64,000 bases of DNA from Citrus sinensis (Eukaryota > Streptophyta > Magnoliopsida > Sapindales > Rutaceae): contig NC_068561.1 of the NCBI RefSeq assembly GCF_022201045.2, forward strand, positions 19,408,501-19,472,500, written 5' to 3'. Below are positions 31,001-43,909 of this stretch, in pieces. Positions within the stretch are counted from its first letter, which is position 1; each line of letters opens with the position of its first letter. Position numbers and translations under genes: made by a program. The notes beneath the pieces are model-generated. The model worked only from the letters and a program-made list of their open reading frames with translations. It did no database searches and was not told the DNA's origin.

Positions 31001-32971
31001 AGATGTAACTTAATTGTGTCCACAAAATAATTTTTTGTTGGGTTCCCTATGATGCTGTAATTTTTTTACAGTATCAATAATATTTTAATTGTGTACCATT
31101 GAATTTAATCAATGGTATACAATATTTATATTAAAGAAAAAAGTAAATAATTTTAAAATAATGGTAAACAGTTTGTTAACCATTAAAGGGGGTAGATCGA
31201 GAATTTTTATAAAATAACCGTGACCATCCTTGGAGTTTGAAGTAATTTAACTTAAATAGCATATTTTATTTAAAATTACTTTTTAACCCTCCTTTAAATT
31301 TGTAATGTGATAACCTTTTTTAAATAAATCTTCCAAAATCTATTGCCATTAAGTATAAAATATAATATTAAGTAGGGTATTTAACACAAATCAAATAAAT
31401 AAGTTGCAATGGTAAATTTTATATGTGATATAACATTAATAAACAACACAAGTAAGTACATATACTTAAGTACATGTTATAGTTGCATCAATAAACTCAT
31501 TGATGAGATTGCTTGTAACCTAAAATATATTATATTACACATGTTTTAATAAAATTTAATATCGTATATTAAAATACTCAATTTTAAATAATATTAAGGA
31601 CCAGTGTATAATTGATCATGAAGTATTATTTTTAACACTCATTTAACATACTTATTCTGTGAACATTTTGTTTAGGATTTCTCTATAATACTGAATGAGT
31701 TTTTACAGCATCAATAATGAGATTGTTGTGGACTCTTAGATGTTAGTGTTTTCATCTCTACCATTCATTTGATATAGTGAATAAAAAATTAATTATTTAA
31801 ATCATAACAAATAATCTTCATGTAACAAATAACAAAAAATTAATTAATTGATAAAAGAAAATTTATATTATAATGGATAACAAGTAATCTGCAAGTTGTG
31901 ATATTTCTTCATATTTAAATTTTTTTTATCTAATCAATTGATAAATATTTTAAATCACAAAGAAATACAAATAATTTTGGAAATAAAATTATTATGTATT
32001 AATTCTCTTACTTTTCAATTTTACATTTTTTTTACTTTTACATTTAGTATTAGAAATATATTTAATAGCATTAAAATAAATGTAATTAACAAGTAATGTT
32101 ATTTCAATAATACTTTATATAAAGATAGTACATAAAGTCTTTTAATAATTTGTATTGTATGAACTTAATTACAAACCATTAATATCTAAACAATAATGAT
32201 AATAGAAGGCGTTGTAATAAAATATTTTATATGTGTTTTATTAATAATACTATATGAATCACAACAAATGAGAAATATTTTATTCAGCAATTATTATTGA
32301 AAAATATATATGTCTATATAACTAAATAGTGAGAAATATTTTGATTTAAATTTTTAACAAAAAAATAAACTATTAATTTCATGCAATTCAATTGTGGTGG
32401 ATATAACATTCTGAAATGTTGCTTTTACTTTCAATATTAACCATTAGATTATGAGATATTAATGGCTCAAATATTGTGTCAAAATTTTAAGTTATACGTC
32501 AAACCAGTTCTTTATAATAGAAATATAAAAACATATAATGAATTTTTTTTCTCATTTTGTCCATTAAATATTATTGGATGTAATATTTTATATATCGTCA
32601 CTATTACTTATCATAATAAAAGTAATGACTCTTAGTAACATAAAAATTTTATAATTACAATCAAATGATGACAATAAAATAATATTTCATGATTCATAAA
32701 CTAAAGTTAATTAGGAAAATGTGTTAGATTTAACTTTTATAAAATTAACAAAGTGACATTTGAAAATAAAATGAAAACAAGCTTGTGAAAGTTAAATTTT
32801 ATAAGGCTTGGATAATTTTCTACCATGTAAATAAAAATATAAAAAGATTTTCTTTCACATTTTTCCCACATAAATATTATTGGATGCAATATTTTATTTA
32901 TTGTCACTATTAATTACCGTAATAAAAATAATGACTCTTAGTAACATAAAATTTTATAATTACAATCAAAA
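31001..32971. other. AT-rich insert within the DUF4220 remnant, with a terminal direct repeat
   Basis: No gene. A block of about 105 bases at 32566-32672 recurs at 32870-32972 (AATATTATTGGATG, CTCTTAGTAACATAAA, ATAATTACAATCAAA). The second copy abuts the resumed DUF4220 coding sequence exactly, so it marks the right border of an insertion or rearrangement. Confidence 0.55.
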
Positions 32972-33925
32972 GGTGATATGAGAACCAGAGCATCTGTATC
33001 TGATCAGCCACTGCCTGAAGGATTGTGGTAGTTCATATTTGAACAAATTAAGGAAAACGCTGAGTATGTAAATCAGTTTTATCCCATTGATGATGTTCAT
33101 CCCCGTGAGGATCAGATATATCAGCCTCATGCCGCGGATCAGCTGAATCAGACTTTTCATTATCTGGCAAATTGGCTTCCCAGGTCTGTGGTAGATGGTT
33201 GGGAGGCGTGGGAGCTCCATGATTGGATAAATGAGGGTTTTTGCTTCAATGATGGGTATCTAGAAAAGACGATGGCAAAGGCTGCAGCCAAGAGAGAGAT
33301 AAATTCATCTAGAGGCGATTGGGTTCTGCGGAAATGGGAGCGTGATCATCCTTCTGATGGCGCAGCAGTAAAAAAAATAAAGGAAGCCACAAAAGAACCT
33401 GATCTACCACGTATGATTTTCGCTAATTACGTTATAAGATGGCACGCTGCTACTCTAGTCCTTTATAGTACTGATGACCGAGAACGAGATCCTAAACGAC
33501 AATTCAGCAAGCTCCTCTCGGATTACCTGATGTATCTTTTAGTAGTGAAGCCTGAGATGTTGAATCAAGTGCCAGAACATTTGGAATGTTATACTTGGGA
33601 TTTAGTGAAACACTTCGAAGGAAATAAACTAAGTTTAGAACCAAGTGAGGTTAAGAATGCCTGTCTCGGTATTCTGAATGCGGAATCAGAAATCAATGAT
33701 GTAATGTTTAAGAGAGGAAGACAGATGGCTATTGAGCTGCTGAATTTGCGGGGGGGTAAATGGAGTTTACTGGCACAAGTGTGGGTAGAAATGTTGGCGT
33801 ATGCGGCAACCCATTGCAGACCAAGGACACATGCCCAACAACTTTGTAATGGCGGAGAGCTTCTCACTGTTGTTTGGTTATTGATGTTTCATTTTGATCT
33901 TGTCGATACTAAACCAGAAGATTAA

Positions 33926-34832
33926 ATTCATCCACCCATTGTCTAACCGGAAATCACATCCGATCCTTTCAATGCTCCTGATGTTTTCTGCCTGTATGTG
34001 TTTGTTTGTTTGTTTTTTAAATTTAATAAATCATTGTCTGGTTGTTGAGACAATTGATCAGTCGGGCATGGGTTTGTTGGTTGATTCAAGTTGCTTACAA
34101 CTTGAAATTAGTGATTTTTTTTTTCGGTTTTGTTTATTGTTACGTAAGTGAAATGGTAATAAATTATTACTTTCAGTTCTTTGAATTTTATATTTACATT
34201 AACTAGTCGACATAATTTAGCAAGAAAAACTTATACAGTAATGCTAACTATGTGCTCCGTGCTCCACTCATATATTGTATAGTAAATTTTATAATTAGTG
34301 AAATTAATATTATTATATCATCCAATAGAATAAGATGTATATCTATGTAAAAATTATCAGATATGTTGATATAATGTATATTTTTTTTTGGGAGATTGTC
34401 AGTTTTTCTCTTACAGAAATCAATTCGCACCACTATTTTCTCCTTGGCAACATAATTTCACAGTATTACCTTTATTTTCAAATATACTTTTGTTCATCTT
34501 TATTACAAAATAAATAAATCGCATGAGTAAAAATTGAAATAAAAACTAAAAATAAGAAATATATGTTTCAGTTTGAATATAAAATTAATTATAAAACATT
34601 TTTCTTTAATTTCTTGTTATTTTTAAAGTACTTTTATAATAAATATATCTTTTATATTCTCAAGCTAACTTATCAAACAAATAATCCATTTATCCTTCTT
34701 TTTCTTTAAGTCATTTGTGCTAGGGGTTTCTTTGGATATTATGGAAATATTAAAGGAGTAAATGGCATTTATTAATGGGAAATTGGCAATCTTTTTTTTG
34801 TTATGTAATGCAGTGCATTTGTAACTAGTAAA

Positions 34833-34881
<49 letters not shown>

Positions 34882-35221
34882 CATTCAATTTATCAATTGA
34901 ATTTCATACCTAGTAAAGTATTGTTATTTTATAAATTTAAAAGGTAATAAAAAACTATAGTCTTAAGCATTTGTGGTTATGGGTGCTAGTTAGCTTATCT
35001 GATAAAATATCTACATTTTTCTAAGAATGTCTATTCCACTCACATTTCGTAAGGGAGAGTTTGTCTTCATTGAATTACTTAATAATTAAGGAAGAACTGA
35101 AATTAACCCAACTAACCCCCAAAAGTTTATTTAATAAAAACTTGAACCCTTATTCTCATTATTGTAAGTGCAACAACTCTCTCACTGAACTAGAAGTCCA
35201 ATGGTAATAACAAGATGCAAT
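33926..35221. other. 3' flank of the DUF4220 left copy, with (TTA)n
   Basis: 33926-34330 matches the flank of the right copy at 46088-46560 (AAATCACATCCGATCCTTTC; AGCAAGAAAAACTTATACA). A (TTA)n/(ATT)n microsatellite spans about 34833-34879. No gene. Confidence 0.6.
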
Positions 35222-36820
35222 TTGTTCATTAAAAAAGTCCTCTAAACTGAAAATAACTATTTCACCACTAAGATTTAATGATCGCACAAGAGGGATTTTT
35301 TGACTCTAGCCCAGTCTTTACCTTGAGACTTACCTCAGTAACTGTAGGTGAAGATGTCATTCAAATTGAAAACAAAATTCTTTGCAGTGCATGCGAAGAC
35401 AACACAAACTATCACTCTTAATTTGATATTCGAATGGAGATCCCATATCATAAACTTGATGACTTCAACAACAAAAAGACACCGAAATAAATAAAAAAAC
35501 TCACAAAATGAAACTAAAACACAATTGAAAAAAAAAAAAAAAAAAGAACCATACTGTAAAATCACATAGAAGCCACCCTTGCAAAGTGTTTCGCCAAATA
35601 ATTGAGCTTTATGAACATTACCGGCATAGGGACATCAAAAGCTCCACAAACCATCATCAAAGTCGACAAAATGACTTTAACATGGGCATATTCTCTCGAT
35701 TCTAATACTGGAGTAACACCATCGAGAAGTCATCGAAAAAACTTCGAGGTAAAGAAAAAATTTAAAAGAAATAAAGGAGGAGGTGGAATTAAGAGAGATT
35801 GTATTATTTATTTAGTTTAATTTATTTTGAAAGGTAGCAGGTGGACAAAATCCAAATTGATTTTCTGGCACATGTCTTGAGATTCAATCAAAGTTGGCCA
35901 ACCAAAAAAAATTGTTAGAAAATCACTTGCCCGGACATCTAAATTTCTCAAAAACCCTCTCCTTCTAAAAATACCATATTAAAAGTATTTGTAAACTACA
36001 CCACTTTCACTGACATTCATTTCAATTCAAAAAATTACCCTCTGTATTCTTATTTTTCCAATCTCAATAAATCCCATTGGAAGAAAAATTATTTCAATTT
36101 AAAATATTTTTGACTAGTTAATTTGTCAATTAATGATGAATCAAGTGACTCAAACAATTATTTTTTCACTAGTTAATATGAAGCTTCAATACGATTAATA
36201 AGAATCATTTTCAATTTCGAATTTCTTCAACTTCTTTTGCTTTTTAAGCCGGGATTTGCTTTTCAATTTTTATTGCCACTCGACTTGCAACATAAAAGCT
36301 CGGTAATATACATTCTAGATAATTTTTTCTGTAATTTTACATTGGTGCCCAGAATTTGAAAGATTACAGAAAGAGAATTATCTTGATCTAAAAAGATCTT
36401 GATCATGATGTAGTGCTTCTAAGATATGAAGCATTGCAGGGTTGAAATAATAATAACTTCTAATGAAGGAGTTTTAGAAATATTTTGGAGGGGGGCCCCC
36501 TCCAACTCTTATTCAAAAATCAATAAATTCAAATAGACTTATTGTGCGGTTTGGGCAAGTTAGAACTTGTAACAACTGATCTTTTATAGTTTATATCATA
36601 TTGCACTCTTTAAATTCTCCAGCAAATAACACTACATTGCAATAACATAAAATTTTCTACCCCAAATGGACCGACCCAAACCGTTATTAGTTCGACTACT
36701 TAGAGAGGGAACTAATTTGAACGTAGAAAATATGACGTTGTTGCTCACAGCTAAAACGTAAATGGACAAACAGCTCAACAATAACACTGGCATCATATAG
36801 GGCTGTTGAACTGGCTGAAT
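35222..36820 (+). repeat. 1.5-kb repeat, copy 2, uninterrupted
   Basis: Partner of 27122-28383 plus 30696-31000. The uninterrupted copy defines the unit. It lies just outside the DUF4220 remnant, whereas copy 1 lies within it. No ORF, terminal inverted repeat or LTR-like end recognised. Confidence 0.72.
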
Positions 36821-37216
36821 ATTTAAAAATTAGAAAAAAAGAAAATTCTGTTTCAAAAAGAAAAAATTAAAGAAAAAAACATTCCTTACAAGATGGCCCA
36901 CGCACCACCTTTAAGAAAAGTTCTATGCGCACAGCGAAGTATACATTTAAAATATGGCAAAACTTTTGTGTATTCTGCAGATCAGTGTTGGTACTAACTC
37001 GTCCTATATATGGTGGGACACTTTCCAATAATTTTTTTAGTGCCTTGAATTTATTGACATATTAAGTTGACAGTGCAGTGAGAAATACTTATTTATACAA
37101 TAATGTTAAGAATTAGATATCTGGATTTCAATTTTATTTTTCAAGTACATGTGTTATTAAGTGCATTTATAATAAATATCATGTTATTTATCACATCATC
37201 ATCTAGTTAATACAAA
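36821..37216. other. Flank of the gypsy element
   Basis: No gene. 37100-37216 resembles 46440-46620 beside the right DUF4220 copy (TATACAATAATGTTAAGA; CACATCA...AGTTAATACAAA), showing that the gypsy element inserted into the duplicated 3' flank. Confidence 0.5.
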
Positions 37217-37634
37217 ACAAGTTTTATTGAATAATTTCAAATTAACAAAATTAGTATTTTGAGCCATTTTATATAATAACCCTAAGTATCACGAATTTAC
37301 TAAAATAGGTAAATTCGAAATATTATTTTATAATAAAGTTCTCCTAATCTAAATAAGAAAAAAGAAAATAAATAGTATCGAAATCCGAATTCTAAAAAAA
37401 AAAGATAAAAATTCTAAAAGAAATAGGAAAAATAGAAAATTATTTAAAAACTAAAATATGACCAAGAATGAAGTAGAATTTTCGGCTCCACTATGGGGCA
37501 GAACGATGCACATGGTTTTGGATTTAGTTCTTCTCATCGCAAGCGTTGAAACAATCTATTCTATAAATGGACCCTTGTAGCCCATATTATGCCCTCCAGA
37601 ATGCACCCCGCTCATAACATACAACCATCCTACA
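37217..37634 (-). repeat. 3' LTR of the gypsy element, truncated
   Basis: Aligns with 42738-43202, sharing TATTATTTTATAATAAA, TCTCCTAATCTAA and ACAACCATCCTACA, but lacks the first 60 or so bases. It borders AACTAATGTAGG on the minus strand, the element's 3' junction. Confidence 0.75.
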
Positions 37635-40600
37635 TTAGTTCCTCTAACTTAGAAAAGAACTCGTCTTCAAGTTTGGCTCGTACAATGCCTCATTATTTGG
37701 GTGATATTTGAACAGGCCAGCCACATTAAATGTGTGAGAGATATTTCAATTATGTAGTGGTTGAAGCACATAAGCATTGTCCTTAATTTTTCATGCCATA
37801 TAAAAAGGTTCATAATTGCGCTTCTCCAATTTAGTTCGAATACCAAGAAAACGACTTCGCCACAGATGTGCTATCACTAAATCACATTATTGAAACACTT
37901 TCTCACGTTGATGCTCGTTCGCATCAGCCTTGTGCCTAGCATTGGCAGCTTCGAAATGAGCTCGAACCTTGGCATGAATCTATAGATGCTTTTCTGCCAC
38001 ATTTTCTGCTGCTTTACTCTTTTTTGTCGCTGCAGCCATGATAACTAGATCAGAAACATGGGGTAGGGGTCTTATCATTAGATTAATCTACTATGCTATT
38101 GTAAGCAAACTCGACTTGAGGCAAGGTAATTTCCTAGTTTAGTTGCTTGTCACCATAAACACAGCACAATATGTTGCCCAAAGTGTGATTAACCACCTCT
38201 AGTTGGCCATCTATCTACGGATGAAAGACACTACTAAACTGCAATTGTACGCCGAACTTATTCTAGAGATATTGTAAAAACTTGCTGATAAGCTTCATGT
38301 CCCAATATGAAGTAATAGTATTTGGAATACTATGCAAATGCACCCCCTCTCAAAAGAATAAATAGTAATTGAAGTAGCATCTTTTGTCTTCTTATAAGTA
38401 ATAAAATACGCGATCTTTAAAGCCTATCAACACAACAAATATCAAATCTCGACCAGTCTTTGTACACAACAATCCTAATACAAAATCAATGGATAAATTT
38501 AACCAATGGTTTTCTAGAATGGGTAATGATATGTATAATCCCATGTTCTACGTATGTCCATTGCCCTCTTGGCAAATCCAACATCTTTGCGCAATCTTGC
38601 GCACATCTTTATTCAATTGTGACTAAATAATATTGCTCTTTACAAGCGTCTTGGTCTTATATTGACCAATATGTCTGTCCGATCCTCCTCCATGCAACTC
38701 ATGAATAATATGCTCTCTTCAAAGACTTCGAGGCATATATAACTGATTAGCTTTGAACAAATGCTCATCTTAAATAAGGAAATCTTCTGCATCCTGATGA
38801 TCAATGCATTGATCCCAAATAAGCACAAAGTCTTCGTCCTCAACATACAACTCTTTTAAGCATTAAAAACTAGTAACTTCAATAATGAGAGTTACTAGTA
38901 AAGCTGCTCGTTTACTAAGTGCATTTGCCACCTTGTTCTACTACCCAGACTTATGCTTCATAATAAAAGTGAACTTCTACATATAATTTACCCATCTCGC
39001 ATGCGTTTTGTTCAGATTTTACTAGCTATTAAAGTACTTCAATGCTTAATGATAATTGTAAAGCATGAACTCTTTTTGAATCAAATAATGCTTCCATGAC
39101 TGCAATGCCCTAAGAATGGTATAAAATTATTAGTCGTAAGTAGACCAATTCTATCATGCTTTGTTTAACTTCTCACTTATATATTCAATTGATCGCTCTT
39201 CTTGTGAAAGAACACCAATACCCATACTAGAAACATCATACTCGACCTCAAACAACTTGTCGAAGTTTGGCAAGGCCAACACATGAACGATAGACAACTT
39301 CTCTTTTAGTGAAACAAAACTTGCCTCTTATTTTTTGCTCTACTTGAACATCTTATTCTTTAAACATTCTGCAATAAAGGCGACTATATTGCTAAAAACA
39401 TGAATATATCTCCTATATAATGTTGCCAGCCTATGAAAACTCTGAGTTTTACCTACTGTCTTGGACATAGGTTATTCTGTAATGGCTTGAATCTTTGATC
39501 TACATCAACTATGAAACCCTAAAAACTCTACATTACTCTAAAGAAAACTACACTTTTCATATTAATATAAAGTTTTTTTCTCCATAATACTTCCATAATC
39601 ATTCTCAAATGCTCTCGGTGTGTCATCACAACAACAAAATAAACTAATATATCTTCAAAATACATCATAACAAATTTACAGGAAAATAATTTCAAATTTT
39701 AATTCATCAAGCACATAAAGGTACTACGGCATTTGATAATCCAGAAGGCATTACAAACCACTCATACAACCCTTCTTTTGTCTTCAATGTTGTTTTCCAC
39801 TCATTATAGGCCAAACTTTGATTTGATGATATACACTGTGCAAGTCTATCTTCAAGAAAACTCGAGCACCATCTAATTGATCTAACAAATCTAGAAAAGT
39901 TGGAATGGGAAATCGATACTTCACTATAATCTAGTTAATTCGCTTATTGTCCTTACACAGATCCTAACTTCTATATTTTTTCGACACCACATGGGCTCAT
40001 GCTCTCAGAATAAACCTCTTTTGTGATAACTCATCAACTTGTTCTTGTAAAATCACATGCTCATGAGGACTCATACGTTAATGGGGCAAGTTAAGTACAC
40101 TCCTTTTAGGAACTAGGTCTATATGACGTTGTAGTATCTTGCAAAGGTAGTAGCCCATCCGACATCACTGATGATGTAATACCAGTGAACTCAACTAACA
40201 ACGACTACACTTTTTTAGAAACAATTTTCCCCTTGAATTCATCTTTCTTCTCCAACTTCTTGCAACCATCGCAATCTTTCTTTAAATGAGCCTTCATAAT
40301 AATAAGAAAATTATTCCCTTCAGTCTTAAAATTCGTTTGCTTATTCGTTAAAGGCACTAAAATGAACTTTTTTGTTATTCCACCAAAACTCGTACACATT
40401 ATCCCTCTATTTATGGACTACATCAACATCGAATTACCAAAGTCAGCTCAATAACAGATGACAAACCTCCATATCCACTACATTGCACACCACGTCACTG
40501 TTATAAATCCTCCAATAGAGAAAGGGACACGACCACCTCGTTACTTACATTTGTGTCCCTTTCTTTAACCACCTTATTCTATGTGGTGCAAGATTTTTTT

Positions 40601-41076
40601 TTTAATTAAAAGTCCCATCACATCAAGCAACATTTTTAAAACAATGTTTTCACTACTATTACTATCAATTATCATTTTGCACACCTTATCATTGATAGTA
40701 CCACGTATTCTGAAAATCTTATTGTGCTAATTATCCTCTTTAAATTTTAATGCTAATAAAATCTTCTATACAATGCAACTCAACATCTTTCTTTATCTGC
40801 TTCCAACTCCAAGGCTTCTTCATTATCCTTATCCTCAACAACATTCATCTTTGTCTCATCAACTTCAGCCTCTACCAAGTTCAAATTATTTGAATGACAG
40901 CCACTCGATCGATAGCTTAATTCCCTATACTTCAAACACTTGATCAGCATAAGCTTGGCATATGGGTTGTTCTGCACCTATGGTTGGTACTACAGTTGCC
41001 TAAGTGGCTGCTATTGCTTGGATGACTGTTGCCTTAGCTGCAACTGTAGTAGTTGTTGTGTCTAATTACTTCCAAT

Positions 41077-41686
41077 TAGAGTTGGAAAAATTTAACACGA
41101 CTCGATTACCCGACACGAACACATCGTGAATAAATAGATATGGATCGTTAAATTTGACACGATTATAAAATGGGTTGGGTCCGGTTGACACAATTTTTTT
41201 CTGTGTCGGGTTAAGGCTAAAGTTCTTGACCCACTTATCTGAATAATAACACGATTATATTTTTTATTTTTAAATTAATTTTTAGGTTCTTATCATTAAA
41301 ACTCAAATATTGGACACGATTCTCTCTTTTTATTTTTATTTTTGGAAGAGGACATATACACAATATTTTATTTATAAAATTTTATATAAATTTAGAACTT
41401 TAATATCGTAAATGTGTAAAATATTGATACACATATACATTTTATGATATCGATATATAATATCATTTACAAATATATAATTTAAACTTTAAATAGTGTA
41501 TATGTGTAATAGTTTAGGGGGGTGTGTTATATTTGTTAAATATATAGATATTAGATGAGTTATTGAGTAACCCATTTATTTTCTGTATATGGTTTGGGTT
41601 TCAGTATTTTGATACGATTATTTAATGGGTCGTGTTTAGGTGGACTTAAATTTAACACGACCCGGTGATCTATTTTGTCAGCTCTA
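41077..41686. mobile_element. hAT-like non-autonomous element nested in gypsy
   Basis: 610 bases with imperfect termini TAGAGTTGGAAAAAT / ATTTTGTCAGCTCTA and subterminal ACACGAC and GGGTYGGGT motifs in both orientations. The flanks CTTCCAAT and CTTTCAGC resemble a decayed 8-bp duplication. Gypsy gag/pol sequence continues on both sides. No ORF. Confidence 0.65.
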
Positions 41687-42353
41687 CTTTCAGCCGTGCT
41701 TTCTACTTGTTCTCAACCTCAAGACCACTTGGTCTACTCTATGAACTCATGCTGCCGAGTTCTACAAACAGCTTGTTGCCCTAACAACTGGTGAACCCAA
41801 GTCCCAAGTCGTATCCACTATCTTATCTTGTATCTCTTGCTTCAATTTGCCAATATATTTAATCATCCAAAATTTTGATTCCTTCATATTATTTTTCATG
41901 TGTAGACGATAAAAGTCTTTTGTATATTCATCTATAGTGTGATTTCTTTGCCTACGGTTTTAATATTTAAAATACAACTATTACTGGTAATTTGTTGGCA
42001 GGAAATACTCTTTCATCATTCTCTGCATCCTAGGCCACAATTTGATAAATTATTTTCCCGCAACTCTTCTTCGGTTCTGTATATATTGCCAAATTGCAGA
42101 AGTTACGTCCTTCATTTAAATACCACGAGCATAACATGTTTCTCGTAAGGAACCTCCATATACTCGAAGAATTATTTACAGTTGATATCTAGTTTAAAAC
42201 TCCCGCTGTACGAATTTGAAATATCAACATTATTCTTATAATCTGAATTTTTTTTTGCACCTCCTATCATCCTGCATAAATTCTTCTTCTTTTGAATCAC
42301 TTCCCAACTCCGCATGCACGCGTGGCAGCACTCGCCTTACACGTTCTAAATTC

Positions 42354-42490
42354 TTAAGTATTACTTCATGGTTAACGCCCTGAGGCACTACTTCACGATT
42401 AACACCCTGAAATATCTCTTCATGGTGATAATCTCCAGGTATTTCTTCGTGATTGACTCCTTCAAATACTTCCTTACAATTAATTCTTTA
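42354..42490 (-). repeat. 27-bp repeats in the gypsy gag region
   Basis: About four to five degenerate 27-base units. On the minus strand they encode a nine-residue repeat of the type HEEIFQGVN (variants KEVFEGVNH, REVVPQGVN). It lies shortly downstream of the primer site, inside the gag N-terminal region. Confidence 0.6.
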
Positions 42491-42737
42491 CCTTTTTTCT
42501 CTCTCTCTATTATTTTTCATGGAAAGCATGACACCCTCGATTGCTTGCTCCATCACTGCTATTCTCGGGTCATAAACATCATCTATGACCTGCAATACTG
42601 CTTCTCTGACCATTTATCTGATAGCCTACATAGACATTGCCTGCATCTCTTGATCAGTGTCTTCAAGACGGTTGCTTCTTTGATTGGGTGGTCGTACCAT
42701 GACGACAAGCGAACTTGCTCTCATACCAACTAACAAT

Positions 42738-43202
42738 GTTGAAACGTTAATGGTTGAAAGATAGACGAAACACAAGTTACTGAATAACAAAGTTTAATTG
42801 AATAGGTCTAAATTAATAGAACTAGGGTTTTGGGGCCTTTTATATAATAATCCTAAATATCGCGAATTTACTAAAATAGACCCAGTTAAAATATTATTTT
42901 ATAATAAAATTCTCCTAATCTAATTATCTAAATAAAAAAGAAAAACAAACAGTGTCCAAATCTGATTTCTAAAAAAGAGAGATAAAAATCATGAAAACAG
43001 GAAAATTAGGAAAATATTTTAAAACTAGAAAACAACCAAGAAAGAAGAGGAATTTTCGACTTAACCACATGGCAGAATAGTGCAAATAGTTCTGGGTTTG
43101 GTTTGTCTCATTGGAAAGTTCAAAACAGTATATATGCCCAAAACAGACACTTGTATCCTAAGTTACACCCTTTAAAAGTTATCCTACTACAACCATCCTA
43201 CA
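42738..43202 (-). repeat. 5' LTR of the gypsy element
   Basis: 465 bases, partner of 37217-37634. It is followed inside the element by the Met-like primer site. The right flank (CCCTTATAATTGG) matches DNA near 46667 beside the right DUF4220 copy, locating the insertion in duplicated DNA. Confidence 0.78.
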
Positions 43203-43438
43203 TCACTACCCTTATAATTGGCTAATTAAGGTGCCAGCTTTCTTTAGTGTACATGAATAATTTGTGGGATAATAATATCAATGTTAAAGTGTAAAGCAAC
43301 AAATATGTAACAAAAGAATAGACAAAAGTAAAATTCAACAAAAAGTAATGATAGAGAGCCCGCTCCAAAGAATGAGGCATCACATAAAGCTAAAGTTATT
43401 ATTATTTTTTTATATATCTTCTTATGCATCAATCTTTT

Positions 43439-43640
43439 CTTGACTCTTACTAGTTGTTTCAAAGAAAAGTATTTCCCTCCTTTTCTAAAATTATTATTTT
43501 CTTGATTCTTGCCAGTTCCTGCAAAGAAAAATATTGCATTCCTTTTTTTAGAATTATTCTTTTCTTGATTCTTGCTAGTTCCAGCGAAGAAAAATATTTC
43601 ATTCCTTTTTTAGGAGTATTCTTTTCTTGATTCTTGCGAC
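43439..43640 (+). repeat. 62-bp tandem repeat in the DUF4220 promoter region
   Basis: Starts at 43439, 43501 and 43564, with a partial fourth at 43624, each beginning CTTGATTCTTGC or CTTGACTCTTAC. The matching upstream region of the left copy (about 24840-24915) has only one full unit, so the array expanded here. It ends roughly 270 bases before the ATG. Confidence 0.8.
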
Positions 43641-43909
43641 ATGAATATTGTTCCCCTTTACTCAATTAATGCCCCCTTTTTAAAGTCTTTTTTTGAAATG
43701 ATCCAAGTATTCCAGGGGAACAGGAAGAAGAAGAAGAAATATATTTAAATCAATCAATTATGTTGTATTTTGATATTGAAGTACCATAATAAGTTAAGAA
43801 GCTAATTAAAATTTCCTCTGGCTAGATCTCTTTCTTTAATAAATATATCTTCTTGTACCTCTGGACCTTTTTTTCTTTTCTCTTTTTTTTTTCTTGGGGA
43901 GAAAAAAAA

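Larger units (their letters stand above)
25180..33925 (+). pseudogene. DUF4220-DUF594 gene, left tandem copy, shattered by insertions
   Basis: Gene pieces in order, matched to the right copy at 43.9-46.1 kb: 25180-25424 (start region, with a frameshift just after the ATG, then matching GLFDSAKNLWQAW and SAYLLADW), 25851-25978 (Gly/Ser linker), 26750-26985 (LFGVTAQAVAAGYIFFQT, FVFIAGTIKCFERIRA), and 32972-33925 (C-terminal half). The last piece keeps a 245-codon frame (33188-33925) with the DUF594 block VEMLAYAATHCRPRTHAQQL and GGELLTVVWLLMFHF. Between them sit a solo-LTR-like insert, an hAT-like element and about 6 kb of repeats that replaced roughly 680 bases of coding sequence. DUF4220/DUF594 proteins are plant multi-pass membrane proteins of unknown function. 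This copy cannot encode one. Confidence 0.82.
37217..43202 (-). mobile_element. Decayed Ty3/gypsy LTR retrotransposon
   Basis: About 6 kb, minus orientation. LTRs: 42738-43202 (5') and about 37217-37634 (3', its far end truncated), both with TGTAGGATGG at the start on the element's strand. A primer site TGGTATGAGAGC near 42718-42731 is one base off the Met-tRNA site. Degenerate pol is readable on the minus strand: integrase-like FAYNSIVD and HPQIDGQLEVVN near 38.1-38.25 kb, and reverse-transcriptase-like [18 protein letters not shown] near 39.82-39.88 kb. Stops and frameshifts are frequent and no long ORF survives. LTRs differ much more than those of the Copia element, so it is old. A smaller hAT-like element is nested at 41077-41686. 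Confidence 0.82.

Noticed and set aside
40205..40977. 64- and 65-codon minus-strand ORFs
   Set aside because: Short surviving frames within the decayed gypsy element, without a domain.
43459..43665. 68-codon minus-strand ORF with repeated ELARIKK peptide
   Set aside because: The peptide repeat is a by-product of the 62-bp promoter array, whose period is nearly a multiple of three. No evidence of coding.
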